In this document: piece after piece, positions 54,901 to 63,882 of the stretch | Layout of the letters: each line of letters begins with the position of its first letter | How positions within the stretch are numbered: position 1 is the stretch's first letter | From: an uncultured Clostridia bacterium | GTDB lineage: Bacteria > Bacillota > Clostridia > TANB77 > CAG-508 | Direction: 5' to 3' | DNA length: 64,000 nucleotides | Assembly: GCA_934149075.1 (NCBI GenBank) | Contig: CAKPDR010000007.1 | Location: 17,983 to 81,982 of the forward strand | The notes under the pieces: generated by a model | The model's database searches: none | The model's input: the letters and a program-made list of their open reading frames with translations, nothing else | Told to the model about the DNA's origin: nothing | Position numbers and translations under genes: made by a program

Positions 54901-57271
54901 AACAATTGCTGAAAATGTACCAGTAGATGCAGACCATCTAGAAGACGATATATACGTAATAAAAGAAACAAAAGCACCAGATGAATATTGTGAATTTGAT
55001 GGAACTATAACAATAACAGTATCAAAGAAAGAGAAAGCTGATGGTTCTGGATATGAAACAAGTATGAAATATACAGTTGTTGATTCAAAAGGAAATGATA
55101 TTACAGGTAAAAAAGATGCAAATGTATATTTAAATGAAGATGGAAACATTTATGTTGAAGTTAAAAATTATAAGGATCCAGAAATACATAAAGGTGTAAA
55201 AGATATTAAAAATCAAGATTCAGGATATAATGCTGATGAAATACATTCATGGGTAATAGAATCTGATATTCCAAAAAATATAGAAGAATATAAATTTTAT
55301 AACATAGTTGATGATATTGACTATAGATTAAAATTTGAAGGCATTAATAATGTTACAGTAAAAATTGGAAATACAAAATTAGCTGAGGGAACAGATTATA
55401 AAATTGCATATACAGAAAATGCTACAGGAGTTCAAGATAAAACAAAATCAGGAACATTAACATTAACATTTATTGATACAGATAATTCAATAAATACATC
55501 TGATAAAATAAAAAATAATGCCGGTGAAAAAATACAAGTAACGTTTAAAACATCATTCGCTAAAGATGAAAATGGAAATCTTTTAGCTGCTATGGGTGAA
55601 CAAGTTGAAAATCAAGCAAAACTAGAATACAAAAATTCATCAAGTGACAATAAAGTCGTTAAAGAATCAGAAAAACCTGAAGTTCATACAGGAGGAGTAA
55701 CATTATATAAGTATTATGTTGCAAATGGAGAAAAAGTTTCATTAGCAGGTGCAAAATTTGGAATATATGCAAATGAAGAAGATGCAAAAAATAATAAAAA
55801 CGTTATTGCGACTGCTATATCAGACGAAAAGGGAATTGTTAAATTTATTGGATTAAAATATGGAGGAGATGCAAACTCTGATAAAAATAATTTAACAAAT
55901 AGCGGAACATATGAATATGATGCAGATAAGGCAAGTACAAAATATTGGATAGCAGAAATAGAAGCACCAGCTGGATATCAAAAAAATAGTGGAGTAATTG
56001 AAGTTATAATTAATAAAGATAGTTATAATGAAAAAGAAATTAAATATGAAGTTGAAAATGATAAATTAAATTTTGATTTAGCATTAAGAAAATTCATTAC
56101 AGAGGTGCAAACAAAAGAAGTAACATCTAGAATACCACAGGTAAAGATAGAAAATAAAAAAGTTACATATGAACACAGTAAAGATCCATTAACTGTACAT
56201 GTTGATGATACAATAATATATACAATAAGAGTATACAATGAAGGAAATATTGATGGGTATGCAAGTGAAATAACAGATGATATACCTGAATACCTAGAAT
56301 ATTTACCTGATGAAAATACAAATGTCCAATATATGTGGAAAATGTATGACAAAGATGGAAACGAGACAACGAATGTAGATGAAGCTGTAAAAGTAAAAAC
56401 AACATATTTGTCAAAAGATAATGGAAAAGATAAATTGTTAAAAGCATTTGATGGAACTACATTAAATTATCAAGATGTAAAAATTGCATTTAAAGTAAAA
56501 GATCCAAAGTCTAACACAACAATAATTACAAACCATGCACAAATATCTGATGATAGTGATAAAGACGGAAAGCCAATAGAAGACATAGATTCAAAACCAG
56601 ATGAGTGGAATGAAGGAGAAGATGATCAAGATATAGAAAATGTTAAAGTTGAATATTTTGATTTATCATTACTAAAATTTGTATCAAAAGTAATTGTTGT
56701 AGAAGATGGAAAAGAAAACGTTACAAATACAGGATACAATGGACACGAAGAGCCTGAACCTGTTGTAAAAGTTGAATTACACAAAAAGAAATTAAAAGAT
56801 GTTGTAGTTAAATTTGGATATGGAATTACCATAACAAACGAAGGTGATATACCAGGATATGCAACTGAAATTACAGACTATATACCAGAAGGATTAAGAT
56901 TTGAAACAGCAGATAATCCACAATGGACAGATGAAGGTAATAACGTAATATCTACAAGACAATTAGAAAATACATTATTACAACCAGGAGAAAGCAAAAC
57001 AGTAGAAGTTATATTAACTTGGATAAACGGAGCTGATAATTTAGCACTAAAAACAAATACAGCAGAAATATCTGAGGATAAAAATGAATATGATGTACCT
57101 GATAGAGATTCAATACCTGATAACAGAAAAGATGGTGAAGATGATATTGATATAGCGAAAGTTATATTAGCAGTTACAACAGGTGCAGTCAAAACATATT
57201 TTACATTAACAATTGGATTATTATCAATAGTTTTAGTAGGGGTTGTACTTATTAAAAAATTTGTAATATAA
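51998..57271 (+). CDS. Large surface adhesin with thioester and SpaA/isopeptide domains
   Basis: The 1757-residue protein has a signal peptide (residues 1-28), then an N-terminal domain with LYCIKANYG (C90) and AVQRAVIWYY (Q221), the residue pair that forms the internal thioester in TQXA/TED adhesin domains. Four DUF11-type repeats begin with FDLALRK or similar near residues 457, 698, 1357 and 1553 (each with IYTIRVYNEG..GYASEI and NHAQISDDSD). Between them are SpaA/fimbrial-D2-type isopeptide domains (ADEIHSWVIESDIP, ETKAPDEY, EIEAPAGYQ). It ends in a membrane helix and KKFVI with no LPxTG; VTTG just before the helix may be a variant sorting motif. Probable cell-surface adhesin or scaffold. 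Confidence 0.88.
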   Translation: MKKKKIGILIAVIAIVAFLLSYIISYANTGETIYVNLTKLDTKGVGYGIGNPANGTSAGGHATSAYIWNLTTYDTSTSTTASKNQRNLYCIKANYGDSWNTNKDTIVAYNLSYDLQSDREILLKNIVDNGNDADDVVKTLLSEQGYYRELLWILDNSYIEGQTNKIEFLNSIGIKYDSTEGKYFYEPISGYDYSSHISGNSAMFGYSTDHLMTESDIKAVQRAVIWYYTNYMQDKTNDEVFNNKDSESDWLTITTDGSSYQQLADYNKTTGEGIERFEQAQILYNYLIDAASKNASNYKADNNYTIANGITVNTTGLTQNSNKKYRLTTTRTGSNYVVGPIVIDKNGSLSNEVSIKVTDQNNRDISYTFTDSKGNSLGTTDIKNLVGKTEGFYITVPRNGIEKVNVKIDVKKEITKKTLWLDGTEDANSIKLNAEQPIVEVKRTEETIPTEFEAVPEEFDLALRKYITQVNGRNVANTRVPNIDTSKLETGTTADYKHRKDPVIVEDKDEVTYTLAIYNEGNKAGYASEIIDQLPTGLISSPNNSTTVVSKDQNGNAKNTYALTYNTTTNQITLKIENGTQAKDLNAYTTGKLDYETIEIKCKVAQGADTKNDIILTNVAWINKAHDSVANKDITSSAIGEDRDSAPGAKPNVNKDNMQNYKGDKSNSDDLSKSDNFYKGEQDDDDFEKLVIKPVEKIFDLALFKHIAAVSKDENIESGEYITDTKNIDGTYLRAPVVTAIDAQTGKITYKEDNKEALVVNPGDYVLYTIRVYNEGEVNGYASKIKDTLPIGLEFVVGNEEYNGIWNLEGLDADGKQIVSTTWYAKGQGAELNSQPGDTNYKANLLKALNKEGAISNTKPANPDYLDAQILCRVTENATSDRVLVNNAQISDDSDENGNPIDDIDSTPDKWIDGEDDQDIERIKVRTDGKYNVVLIKEDKDGKQLNSTAKFEVTKNGIKEEKEITGRLTIAENVPVDADHLEDDIYVIKETKAPDEYCEFDGTITITVSKKEKADGSGYETSMKYTVVDSKGNDITGKKDANVYLNEDGNIYVEVKNYKDPEIHKGVKDIKNQDSGYNADEIHSWVIESDIPKNIEEYKFYNIVDDIDYRLKFEGINNVTVKIGNTKLAEGTDYKIAYTENATGVQDKTKSGTLTLTFIDTDNSINTSDKIKNNAGEKIQVTFKTSFAKDENGNLLAAMGEQVENQAKLEYKNSSSDNKVVKESEKPEVHTGGVTLYKYYVANGEKVSLAGAKFGIYANEEDAKNNKNVIATAISDEKGIVKFIGLKYGGDANSDKNNLTNSGTYEYDADKASTKYWIAEIEAPAGYQKNSGVIEVIINKDSYNEKEIKYEVENDKLNFDLALRKFITEVQTKEVTSRIPQVKIENKKVTYEHSKDPLTVHVDDTIIYTIRVYNEGNIDGYASEITDDIPEYLEYLPDENTNVQYMWKMYDKDGNETTNVDEAVKVKTTYLSKDNGKDKLLKAFDGTTLNYQDVKIAFKVKDPKSNTTIITNHAQISDDSDKDGKPIEDIDSKPDEWNEGEDDQDIENVKVEYFDLSLLKFVSKVIVVEDGKENVTNTGYNGHEEPEPVVKVELHKKKLKDVVVKFGYGITITNEGDIPGYATEITDYIPEGLRFETADNPQWTDEGNNVISTRQLENTLLQPGESKTVEVILTWINGADNLALKTNTAEISEDKNEYDVPDRDSIPDNRKDGEDDIDIAKVILAVTTGAVKTYFTLTIGLLSIVLVGVVLIKKFVI

Positions 57272-57277
57272 TAATTT

Positions 57278-57317
57278 AAGAACCGAGAACCAGAAAATGG
57301 GGACGGTTCTTTTTTTG
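57278..57317 (+). terminator. Terminator after the surface protein
   Basis: AAGAACCG pairs with CGGTTCTT followed by TTTTTTT. The loop holds AATGGGGACGG, whose GGGGAC resembles the core of the TTACCA palindromes. Confidence 0.8.
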
Positions 57318-57326
57318 AAATAAATG

Positions 57327-57355
57327 TTTACAACTAAAAGTGCTTATGGTATAAT
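57327..57355 (+). promoter_or_regulatory. Promoter for the 57384-60582 gene cluster
   Basis: TTTACA (57327-57332) and TATAAT (57350-57355), 17-bp spacer, with TGG before the -10 box. Confidence 0.75.
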
Positions 57356-57383
57356 CGTAAAAGAATAGATATGAGGTGATTTT

Positions 57384-58325
57384 GTGAACCAGATATTAAT
57401 TACAGGAGAAGAAAAAGTTCAAGTTAAAAAAGAAAAAAAAGAAAAAAAGGTAGTACCAATAAATGGAATAGTATCTTTTTTTGCGATAACAATAATTATA
57501 TTAGGAATATGTATGATTAGTGGCAGTGTATATGCAAAAGATAAAATTAATAGTGTAGTTGAGGCAAATGCAAAACCACAAGTAGAAATTAATAGAAATG
57601 ATGAAGATAATACAATAGAAATAAATGTACAACATATAAGAAACATAACAAAAATTGTGTATAGATGGAATGATGAAGAAGAGACTGTTCTATATGGAAA
57701 AAATGGAGAAAGTAGCAAAAATGTATCAAAAACTATTGACTTAATAGGTGGGAAAAATACGTTATCAGTGGGAATCACTGAAGAAAATGGAGAGACAGTA
57801 ACATATGAAAAAACATATACAGCTGGAAATATACCTGAAATAAAATTAGAAGCCGTATCAAATGGTGTGAAAGTAATTGCAACGAGTGAAACAACAATAG
57901 ATTATATATCATATAATTGGGATGATGGAGAAGAGGAAAAAATAACAGTAGGAGATAAAAATTATGAAGGTACAATAAATGCACCAAGAGGACAACATAC
58001 ATTAAAAATTGAAGTAGTTGATACAAATAATATGAAAGCTAATAAGACACAAACAGTAGTTGGAGATACAGAACCTACATTAGAAATAAAACCACAATAT
58101 GTAGATGGAAAAGTTGCATTTGTAATAAATGCATCTGATGATGAAAAAATAACAAAAGTAGAAATTACACATAATGGTGGAGAAAAACAAGTTATAGATG
58201 TAAATGATTTAACATATAAAAAAGATATAATAATGACTACAGGAGAAACAAATACATTAATAGTAAAAGTAACAAACCTAAATGGATTAGCAAAAACATC
58301 AAGAGTAAAATTTGATAATAAATAG
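57384..58325 (+). CDS. Membrane-anchored protein with Ig-like repeats
   Basis: The 313-residue protein has a short basic cytoplasmic N-terminus, one membrane helix (residues ~27-50) and an extracellular part of about three Ig-like repeats (VYRWNDEEETVLYG, YNWDDGEEEKITVG, KVEITHNGGEKQVIDV). No enzyme motif is visible and the family is not recognised. A GTG start follows GAGGTGAT. The response-regulator gene starts 9 nt later, so the two are probably co-expressed. Confidence 0.75.
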   Translation: MNQILITGEEKVQVKKEKKEKKVVPINGIVSFFAITIIILGICMISGSVYAKDKINSVVEANAKPQVEINRNDEDNTIEINVQHIRNITKIVYRWNDEEETVLYGKNGESSKNVSKTIDLIGGKNTLSVGITEENGETVTYEKTYTAGNIPEIKLEAVSNGVKVIATSETTIDYISYNWDDGEEEKITVGDKNYEGTINAPRGQHTLKIEVVDTNNMKANKTQTVVGDTEPTLEIKPQYVDGKVAFVINASDDEKITKVEITHNGGEKQVIDVNDLTYKKDIIMTTGETNTLIVKVTNLNGLAKTSRVKFDNK

Positions 58326-58334
58326 GAGAAAGGT

Positions 58335-59264
58335 ATGGTACAAGAAATATATATAATAGACGATGATGAATCATCATTACCAATATTTAGAGAATTATTT
58401 AAAGAAGATGCTGAATTTAAATTTATTGGAGTAAAAACAGAACAAATTGATATTGCATTAAAAAATATACCTTTTTTGATAATAATAAATGAAGATGCAA
58501 TAGATAGAGATGTACTAGAAGTATGTGAAAAGATAAGAACAGATGAAGATAATAAGATAACACCAATAATAGTTGTATCATCAAATAGTGACAGAAAACA
58601 TAGACTAAAGGTATTAGACAAATCAGTAGAATATTATATAAAAAAACCGGTAGATATAGACTATTTATATTATACGATTAAAAACTTAAATAGATTACTA
58701 AGTATAAACAGAAGAATAAGTCCATTAACTGGTCTTCCTGGAAATATCCAAATTCATGCAGAACTAAAAAAAAGACTTTCAAAAGGTGAAGAATTTTCTG
58801 TACTGTATTTAGATTTAGATAACTTTAAAGCATATAATGATGTATATGGTTTTTTAAAGGGAGATCAAATAATAGAATTTACAGCACAAGTAATAACAAG
58901 ATGTGTACATGAAATGTTTTTAGAAAACTCATTTATTGGTCATATAGGCGGAGATGATTTTATAGCAATAGTGCCAACATTAGAAGTAGATGAAATCTGT
59001 CAAACTATAATTGCAAATTTTGATAAAAACGTAATGAAATTTTTTACAGAACAAGATATTGAAAAAGGGTATATAGAAGTTGCAAACAGAAAGGGAATAA
59101 TAGAACAATTTGCTTTAACATCAATATCAATAGGAGTAGTAATTGTAGAAAAGGGAAGATTTTCTAATATATTAGAAATAGGAGACGTTGGAGCACAAGT
59201 AAAACACATAGCTAAATCGACTATGGGGAGTAGTTATGCAATAGACAGAAGACAATCTTATTAG
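58335..59264 (+). CDS. REC-GGDEF protein with degenerate receiver
   Basis: The 309-residue protein has an N-terminal CheY-like receiver (IYIIDDDESS, acidic D9-D11; later YYIKKPVD with the conserved Lys) and a C-terminal GGDEF domain with HIGGDDF (205-209) and YLDLDNFKAYNDVYG. At the expected phospho-acceptor position the sequence is IIINEDAID, with Asn52 instead of Asp, so phosphorylation may not occur. The RxxD inhibition site before GGDDF is absent. It is likely an active diguanylate cyclase regulated other than by phosphorylation, but activity is not certain. Confidence 0.88.
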   Translation: MVQEIYIIDDDESSLPIFRELFKEDAEFKFIGVKTEQIDIALKNIPFLIIINEDAIDRDVLEVCEKIRTDEDNKITPIIVVSSNSDRKHRLKVLDKSVEYYIKKPVDIDYLYYTIKNLNRLLSINRRISPLTGLPGNIQIHAELKKRLSKGEEFSVLYLDLDNFKAYNDVYGFLKGDQIIEFTAQVITRCVHEMFLENSFIGHIGGDDFIAIVPTLEVDEICQTIIANFDKNVMKFFTEQDIEKGYIEVANRKGIIEQFALTSISIGVVIVEKGRFSNILEIGDVGAQVKHIAKSTMGSSYAIDRRQSY

Positions 59265-59283
59265 AAAGAAAGGTATATAATAA

Positions 59284-60582
59284 ATGATTACACAAATATT
59301 AGTTTTAATTATATTAATAGGATTAAATGCATTTTTCGCTGCAAGTGAAATTGCATTTATTTCTTTAAATGATGCTAAAATAGAAAAACAGGCAAAAGAA
59401 GGAAATAAGAAAGCAAAACAAATAGAAAAAATGTTAGAAAGTCCAAGTAAGTTTTTATCAACAATACAAATAGGAATAACTTTTGCGGGGTTCTTATCAA
59501 GTGCATTTGCGTCAGATGCATTTGCATATAGATTAGCGCCAATATTAAATAATCTTATTCCAATAGGTACTGAAATTTGGCAAAATATATCAATAATAAT
59601 AATAACAATAATATTATCATTTTTCACTATTGTATTTGGTGAATTGGTTCCAAAGAGATTAGCCATGAAAAATTATGAAAAAATATCATTTGCAACAATA
59701 GGAATAATTAGAACGATTTCAATTATAACAGCTCCATTTGTAAAATTATTAACAGTCACAACCAATTCAATATCTAAAATATTTAATGTATCTGAAAATG
59801 AAGAAGAAATTGTAACAGAAGAAGAAATCAAAATGATGGTAGATCAAGGTGAGGAAAATGGAACAATAGAAGAAGATGAAAAAGAATATATTAATAATGT
59901 ATTTGAATTCAATGATATAACAGCATCAGAAATAATGACACACAGGACAGATATTTTTGCGGTTGATATAAATACATCACCAGGAGAATTATTAGAAGAA
60001 ATAATAAAAGATGATTGTAAACATAGTAGAATTCCAGTTTATGATGAAACAATAGATGAAATAAAAGGAATATTATATGTAAAAGATATAATAAAAAATA
60101 TAAATAAGAAAACGTTTAAAATAAAAAATATTATGAAAGATGCGTACTTCGTATCACAAAGTAAATTAATAAATGAATTGTTTAAAGAATTGCAAAAAAA
60201 CAAAAAGCATATTGCAATAATAGTTGATGAATATGGAGGAACAGCAGGACTTATAACAATGGAAGATATTTTAGAAGAAATTGTTGGAGACATTTATGAT
60301 GAATATGATGAAATAGAGGAAGAATATGAAAAAATAGATGATAAAACATATATTATATCTGGAAGTATGCCAATTTATGATGTTAATAAATTATTAGAAG
60401 CACATATTCCAGAAGGAGATTATGATACTATTTCAGGATATCTACAAGAAGAAATGGGAAGGATTCCAACAGAGGAAGAGATGCCAACAATAGAAACTGA
60501 GGAATTAACTTTTAAAATAGAAGAGTACGAAGATAAGAGAATACTAAAGATAAAAGTTTGTAAAAATGAAGATGCGAAATAA
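59284..60582 (+). CDS. CorC/HlyC family protein (CNNM + CBS domains)
   Basis: The 432-residue protein has an N-terminal DUF21/CNNM membrane domain (ILIGLNAFFAASEIAFISL; GELVPKRLAMKNYE), two CBS domains (about 195-320; IMTHRTDIFAVD, SRIPVYDETIDEIKGILYVKD), and a C-terminal CorC/HlyC domain (YIISGSMPIYDVNKLL, DYDTISGYLQEEMGRIP). Family members export or transport magnesium or other divalent ions; the hemolysin label is historical. It starts 19 nt after the GGDEF gene, forming a three-gene cluster, and ends in a terminator. Confidence 0.93.
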   Translation: MITQILVLIILIGLNAFFAASEIAFISLNDAKIEKQAKEGNKKAKQIEKMLESPSKFLSTIQIGITFAGFLSSAFASDAFAYRLAPILNNLIPIGTEIWQNISIIIITIILSFFTIVFGELVPKRLAMKNYEKISFATIGIIRTISIITAPFVKLLTVTTNSISKIFNVSENEEEIVTEEEIKMMVDQGEENGTIEEDEKEYINNVFEFNDITASEIMTHRTDIFAVDINTSPGELLEEIIKDDCKHSRIPVYDETIDEIKGILYVKDIIKNINKKTFKIKNIMKDAYFVSQSKLINELFKELQKNKKHIAIIVDEYGGTAGLITMEDILEEIVGDIYDEYDEIEEEYEKIDDKTYIISGSMPIYDVNKLLEAHIPEGDYDTISGYLQEEMGRIPTEEEMPTIETEELTFKIEEYEDKRILKIKVCKNEDAK

Positions 60583-60594
60583 ATTATAAATTAG

Positions 60595-60632
60595 AAACTC
60601 ATGTATAATTAATTGCAAACATGAGTTTTTTT
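60595..60632 (+). terminator. Terminator after the CorC-like gene
   Basis: AAACTCATGT pairs perfectly with ACATGAGTTT, followed by TTTT. Confidence 0.85.
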
Positions 60633-60680
60633 AAAAATAAAATGTAATAAAAATGTAAACAAAAGGTAATATAATACAAA

Positions 60681-60709
60681 TTGAATTTTTTTTTATTTTA
60701 ATATATAAT
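60681..60709 (+). promoter_or_regulatory. Promoter for the SGNH hydrolase
   Basis: TTGAAT (60681-60686) and TATAAT (60704-60709) with a 17-bp spacer, 17 bp before the ATG. Confidence 0.7.
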
Positions 60710-60726
60710 TAAAATGGGGTGGAGAA

Positions 60727-63015
60727 ATGAAAAGAGTAATAAAAAAAATAATTTCAACATTAATAATTGTTTTGTTATCAGTATCATATATGTATCCAAT
60801 TATTACATATGCTGATACATCAACATTTAAGACATATGTGGCTTTAGGTGATAGTATAGCATATGGATATGGATTATCAGATAGAGATACAGAAAGTTAT
60901 GCTGCTAAAGTAGCAAAAAAGTATAATATAAGTTCATCTAACTTTAAAAACTTAGCTGTTTCAGGAATGACTTGTGAGGAATTTTATGAACAAATTCAAA
61001 AAAGTGAATATACTAATGCAATAAAATCAGCTAACCTAATTACAATATCAATAGGATCAAATGAATTGCTTGGAATAGTTATAAGAGCTGTAGCAGATGT
61101 AACAGGTGTATCTGCAGATGATCCAGATTTTGTAACAAAGGCACAAAATGCATTTTTGAATGCGAGTGCAATTCAAAAAGTTACGATGTTAAATAAAATT
61201 TATAAATTTTGTACGTCAGAAGAAACAAAAGTTACAATTGAAAACGCAATAAAAAAATATGAAGAAAAATGGAAACAATCTGTAGAATACATAAAGAACC
61301 AAAATCCGGATGTAGTAATAGTTGCAACAGAATTTTATAATCCATATTATGAAGTGGCATTTGCAAGTTGGGATATAAGCGGGTTTGTAGATGAATATAT
61401 AAAGAAGATGAATGTTATATTAACGTCTTACAGTAATTCTGAAAAGGAATATAAAATAGCAAAAATATATTCATCATTTAATACAACAAATCCACGTGTT
61501 ACAAATGTAAATATAGCAACATCAAACTTTAATATAGATCCACATCCAAATACATTAGGACATGAAATAATTTGTACAAAGGTATTAGATGCGCTATCAA
61601 GTATTACAGTTAGTAAAAAAGCGATAGAAAGTTTAGGAATAAGTGAGATAACAGACCAAACATATACAGGAAAAGCAATAGAACCAGAAATAACAATTAG
61701 AGATGGAGAAACTATACTTATAAAAGATAAAGATTACACAGTATCATATAGTAATAACATAAATATAGGTGAAGCAAAAATAATAATTACTGGAATAGGA
61801 AATTATACAGGAAGTGTAACAAAGACATTTAATATAAAAGAAAAGGAAAGAAAAGATATAACAAAATTATCAATCAATACAATTGAAGAGCAAGTGTATA
61901 CTGGAATAAAGATAACGCCAGAAGTAAAAATAAATGATCAAAGTTATATATTAGTAAAAGATAAAGATTATCAAATAAATTATAGTAATAATATAGATGT
62001 TGGAACGGCCAATATTACTGTTATTGGAATAGGGGATTATAAAGGAACATTAAATAGTAAATTTAGTATTACTGAAAAAAATATCAATGAAGTGAATGTT
62101 GAAAATATTCTAGATCAGAAATATACAGGACAAGAAATAAAACCTGAAATTATTATAACAAATGGCTCTATAAAACTACAAGAAAATAAAGATTATACGA
62201 TATCATATAATAATAATGTTAATGCTGGAACTGCAAATGTAACTATAACAGGGAAAGGAAATTATAAAGGTACAGTTGTAAAACAATTTAATATAATTAA
62301 TGAAAATCAAAATGTAGTGAAAAATATTGCGGATACAACAATTACAGATATTGAAGATAGAGTATACACAGGAAAATTAATAACGCCAGAAGTTAGAATT
62401 AAAGATGGAGAAAATATATTAATTAAAGACAAGGATTATACTATATCTTATAGTAATAATATAAATATAGGAACAGCGGTTGCTACAATTACAGGAATTG
62501 GTGATTATAGCGGTAAAGTAGAAAAAACATTTAATATAATTAAAAAAGATATTAAATATACAACAATATTAGATATTGAAGATCAAAAGTATACAGGAAA
62601 TAATATAACACCAGAAGTAATAATTACCAGTGATTTTATAACATTAAAACAAGGACAAGATTATACAGTTAAGTATGTAAATAATATTGATGAAGGTATT
62701 GCAACAATACAAATAACAGGGATAGGAAATTATGAAGGAACAACAACCAAAACATTTAATATTGTCAAGGAAAAAGATGAAAATGCAAAAGAAGATAAAA
62801 ATGATGCTAATAAGGATAATTCAAATAATAAAAGCGATAAAGATAACAATGACAAAAGTAGTATTCAAGGAGAAGATAATAAAGATACAACAATTGCAGA
62901 TACTATAATACCAAACAGTGGAATAAAACTTGGTATATTAAGTGTTATATTAGTCTTATTAGTTTCTACAGTGATATTCTTACAACTATATAAGAGGAAT
63001 AAGGATATAAACTAA
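60727..63015 (+). CDS. Secreted SGNH hydrolase with five C-terminal repeats
   Basis: The 762-residue protein has a signal peptide (residues 1-29), then an SGNH/GDSL esterase domain with YVALGDSIAYGYG (Ser43), SIGSNELLG and DPHPNTLGHE near residue 271. From about residue 299 to 688 come five ~75-residue repeats (I..I.DQ.YTGK.I.PE..I.DG..L...DYT.SYSNN...G.A...ITG.GNY.G....FNI), a wall-associated repeat type common in clostridia. A charged Asp/Lys linker, IPNSG and a membrane helix follow. IPNSG plus helix plus KRNKD resembles a sorting signal. It likely modifies wall or surface glycans while attached to the envelope. Confidence 0.88.
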   Translation: MKRVIKKIISTLIIVLLSVSYMYPIITYADTSTFKTYVALGDSIAYGYGLSDRDTESYAAKVAKKYNISSSNFKNLAVSGMTCEEFYEQIQKSEYTNAIKSANLITISIGSNELLGIVIRAVADVTGVSADDPDFVTKAQNAFLNASAIQKVTMLNKIYKFCTSEETKVTIENAIKKYEEKWKQSVEYIKNQNPDVVIVATEFYNPYYEVAFASWDISGFVDEYIKKMNVILTSYSNSEKEYKIAKIYSSFNTTNPRVTNVNIATSNFNIDPHPNTLGHEIICTKVLDALSSITVSKKAIESLGISEITDQTYTGKAIEPEITIRDGETILIKDKDYTVSYSNNINIGEAKIIITGIGNYTGSVTKTFNIKEKERKDITKLSINTIEEQVYTGIKITPEVKINDQSYILVKDKDYQINYSNNIDVGTANITVIGIGDYKGTLNSKFSITEKNINEVNVENILDQKYTGQEIKPEIIITNGSIKLQENKDYTISYNNNVNAGTANVTITGKGNYKGTVVKQFNIINENQNVVKNIADTTITDIEDRVYTGKLITPEVRIKDGENILIKDKDYTISYSNNINIGTAVATITGIGDYSGKVEKTFNIIKKDIKYTTILDIEDQKYTGNNITPEVIITSDFITLKQGQDYTVKYVNNIDEGIATIQITGIGNYEGTTTKTFNIVKEKDENAKEDKNDANKDNSNNKSDKDNNDKSSIQGEDNKDTTIADTIIPNSGIKLGILSVILVLLVSTVIFLQLYKRNKDIN

Positions 63016-63044
63016 AGGAGGATTTTTTTAAGTCCCCCTTTATT
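63015..63044 (+). terminator. Possible terminator after the SGNH gene
   Basis: AAAGGAGGAT pairs imperfectly with GTCCCCCTTT (one mismatch) around a T-rich loop, followed by ATTATTT. It is weak. The rest of 63045-63160 holds nothing I can support. Confidence 0.4.
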
Positions 63045-63174
63045 ATTTACTAAATTAACAGAAGATGAATGAATTAAGGAAGTTGCTAATAACGAAAACA
63101 TTAAATAATTTATAACGGAAAAAATCATAAAAAAGGAAAAACTACATACAATTATAACAAGTATGGGGGTTTTT

Positions 63175-63882
63175 ATGATAGTTTTAAACAAAAAAAAGAT
63201 AAGAATAATTGTATTAGGAGTATTTGTATTTATATTTGGATTTGCATTTATATGTGATAAAAAAGAAAGTGTCCCAACAGTATCATTACCTGTTTCTGGA
63301 AAAACAATAGTAATAGATGCAGGGCATGGAAAACCAGATGAAGGGGCACAAAGTAATAATGGAACAACAGAAGCGGAAACAAACTTAAAAATAGCAATAA
63401 AATTGCAAAATTTATTAGAACAAAGTGGCTCAACAGTAATATTAACGCGTTCAGATGAAAATGCAATATATGACATAGATGCAAAAACATTAAAGCAAAA
63501 AAAGGTTTCAGACATACATAATAGAGTAAAAATTGGAAATGAAAGTTCAGCAGATATATTTGTATCTATACACTTAAATAAAATACCACAGCAACAATAT
63601 GACGGATGGCAGACATTCTATAATGCGAAAAGCGAAGATGGACAAAAATTGGCAGTATCAATACAAAATAATCTTAATAATGCAATACAAAAAGAAAATA
63701 ATAGAGTAGCCAAAAGTATAGAGAGTGTCTATATTGTTAAACATGTTGAAATTCCAATGACTATTGTTGAATGCGGATTTTTATCTAATCCTGAGGAAGA
63801 AAAACTTTTGTTAGAAGATGATTATCAAAATAGATTGGCTTGGGGAATTTATAATGGGATAATAAATTATTTTTATAAATAG
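63175..63882 (+). CDS. cwlD: N-acetylmuramoyl-L-alanine amidase CwlD
   Basis: CwlD cleaves the amide bond during formation of spore-cortex muramic-delta-lactam. The protein (235 residues from ATG 63175) has one N-terminal membrane anchor, then the amidase_3 zinc site: VIDAGHGKPDEGA (His), TEAETNLKIA (Glu), VSIHLNK (His) and MTIVECGFLSNPEEE (catalytic Glu). Size and anchor match CwlD rather than large autolysins. The upstream ATG 63163 lacks a Shine-Dalgarno; GGGGGT precedes 63175. A palindromic repeat begins right after the stop. Confidence 0.93.
   Translation: MIVLNKKKIRIIVLGVFVFIFGFAFICDKKESVPTVSLPVSGKTIVIDAGHGKPDEGAQSNNGTTEAETNLKIAIKLQNLLEQSGSTVILTRSDENAIYDIDAKTLKQKKVSDIHNRVKIGNESSADIFVSIHLNKIPQQQYDGWQTFYNAKSEDGQKLAVSIQNNLNNAIQKENNRVAKSIESVYIVKHVEIPMTIVECGFLSNPEEEKLLLEDDYQNRLAWGIYNGIINYFYK

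Noticed and set aside
57962..58621. Minus-strand open frame of 219 codons
   Set aside because: It lies across two well-supported plus-strand genes, its composition (Ser/Phe/Ile-rich) is typical of antisense of AT-rich coding, and no start site is supported.
63012..63515. Minus-strand frame of 167 codons
   Set aside because: It runs antisense to cwlD and the intergenic region and has no supporting ribosome-binding site or family motif.
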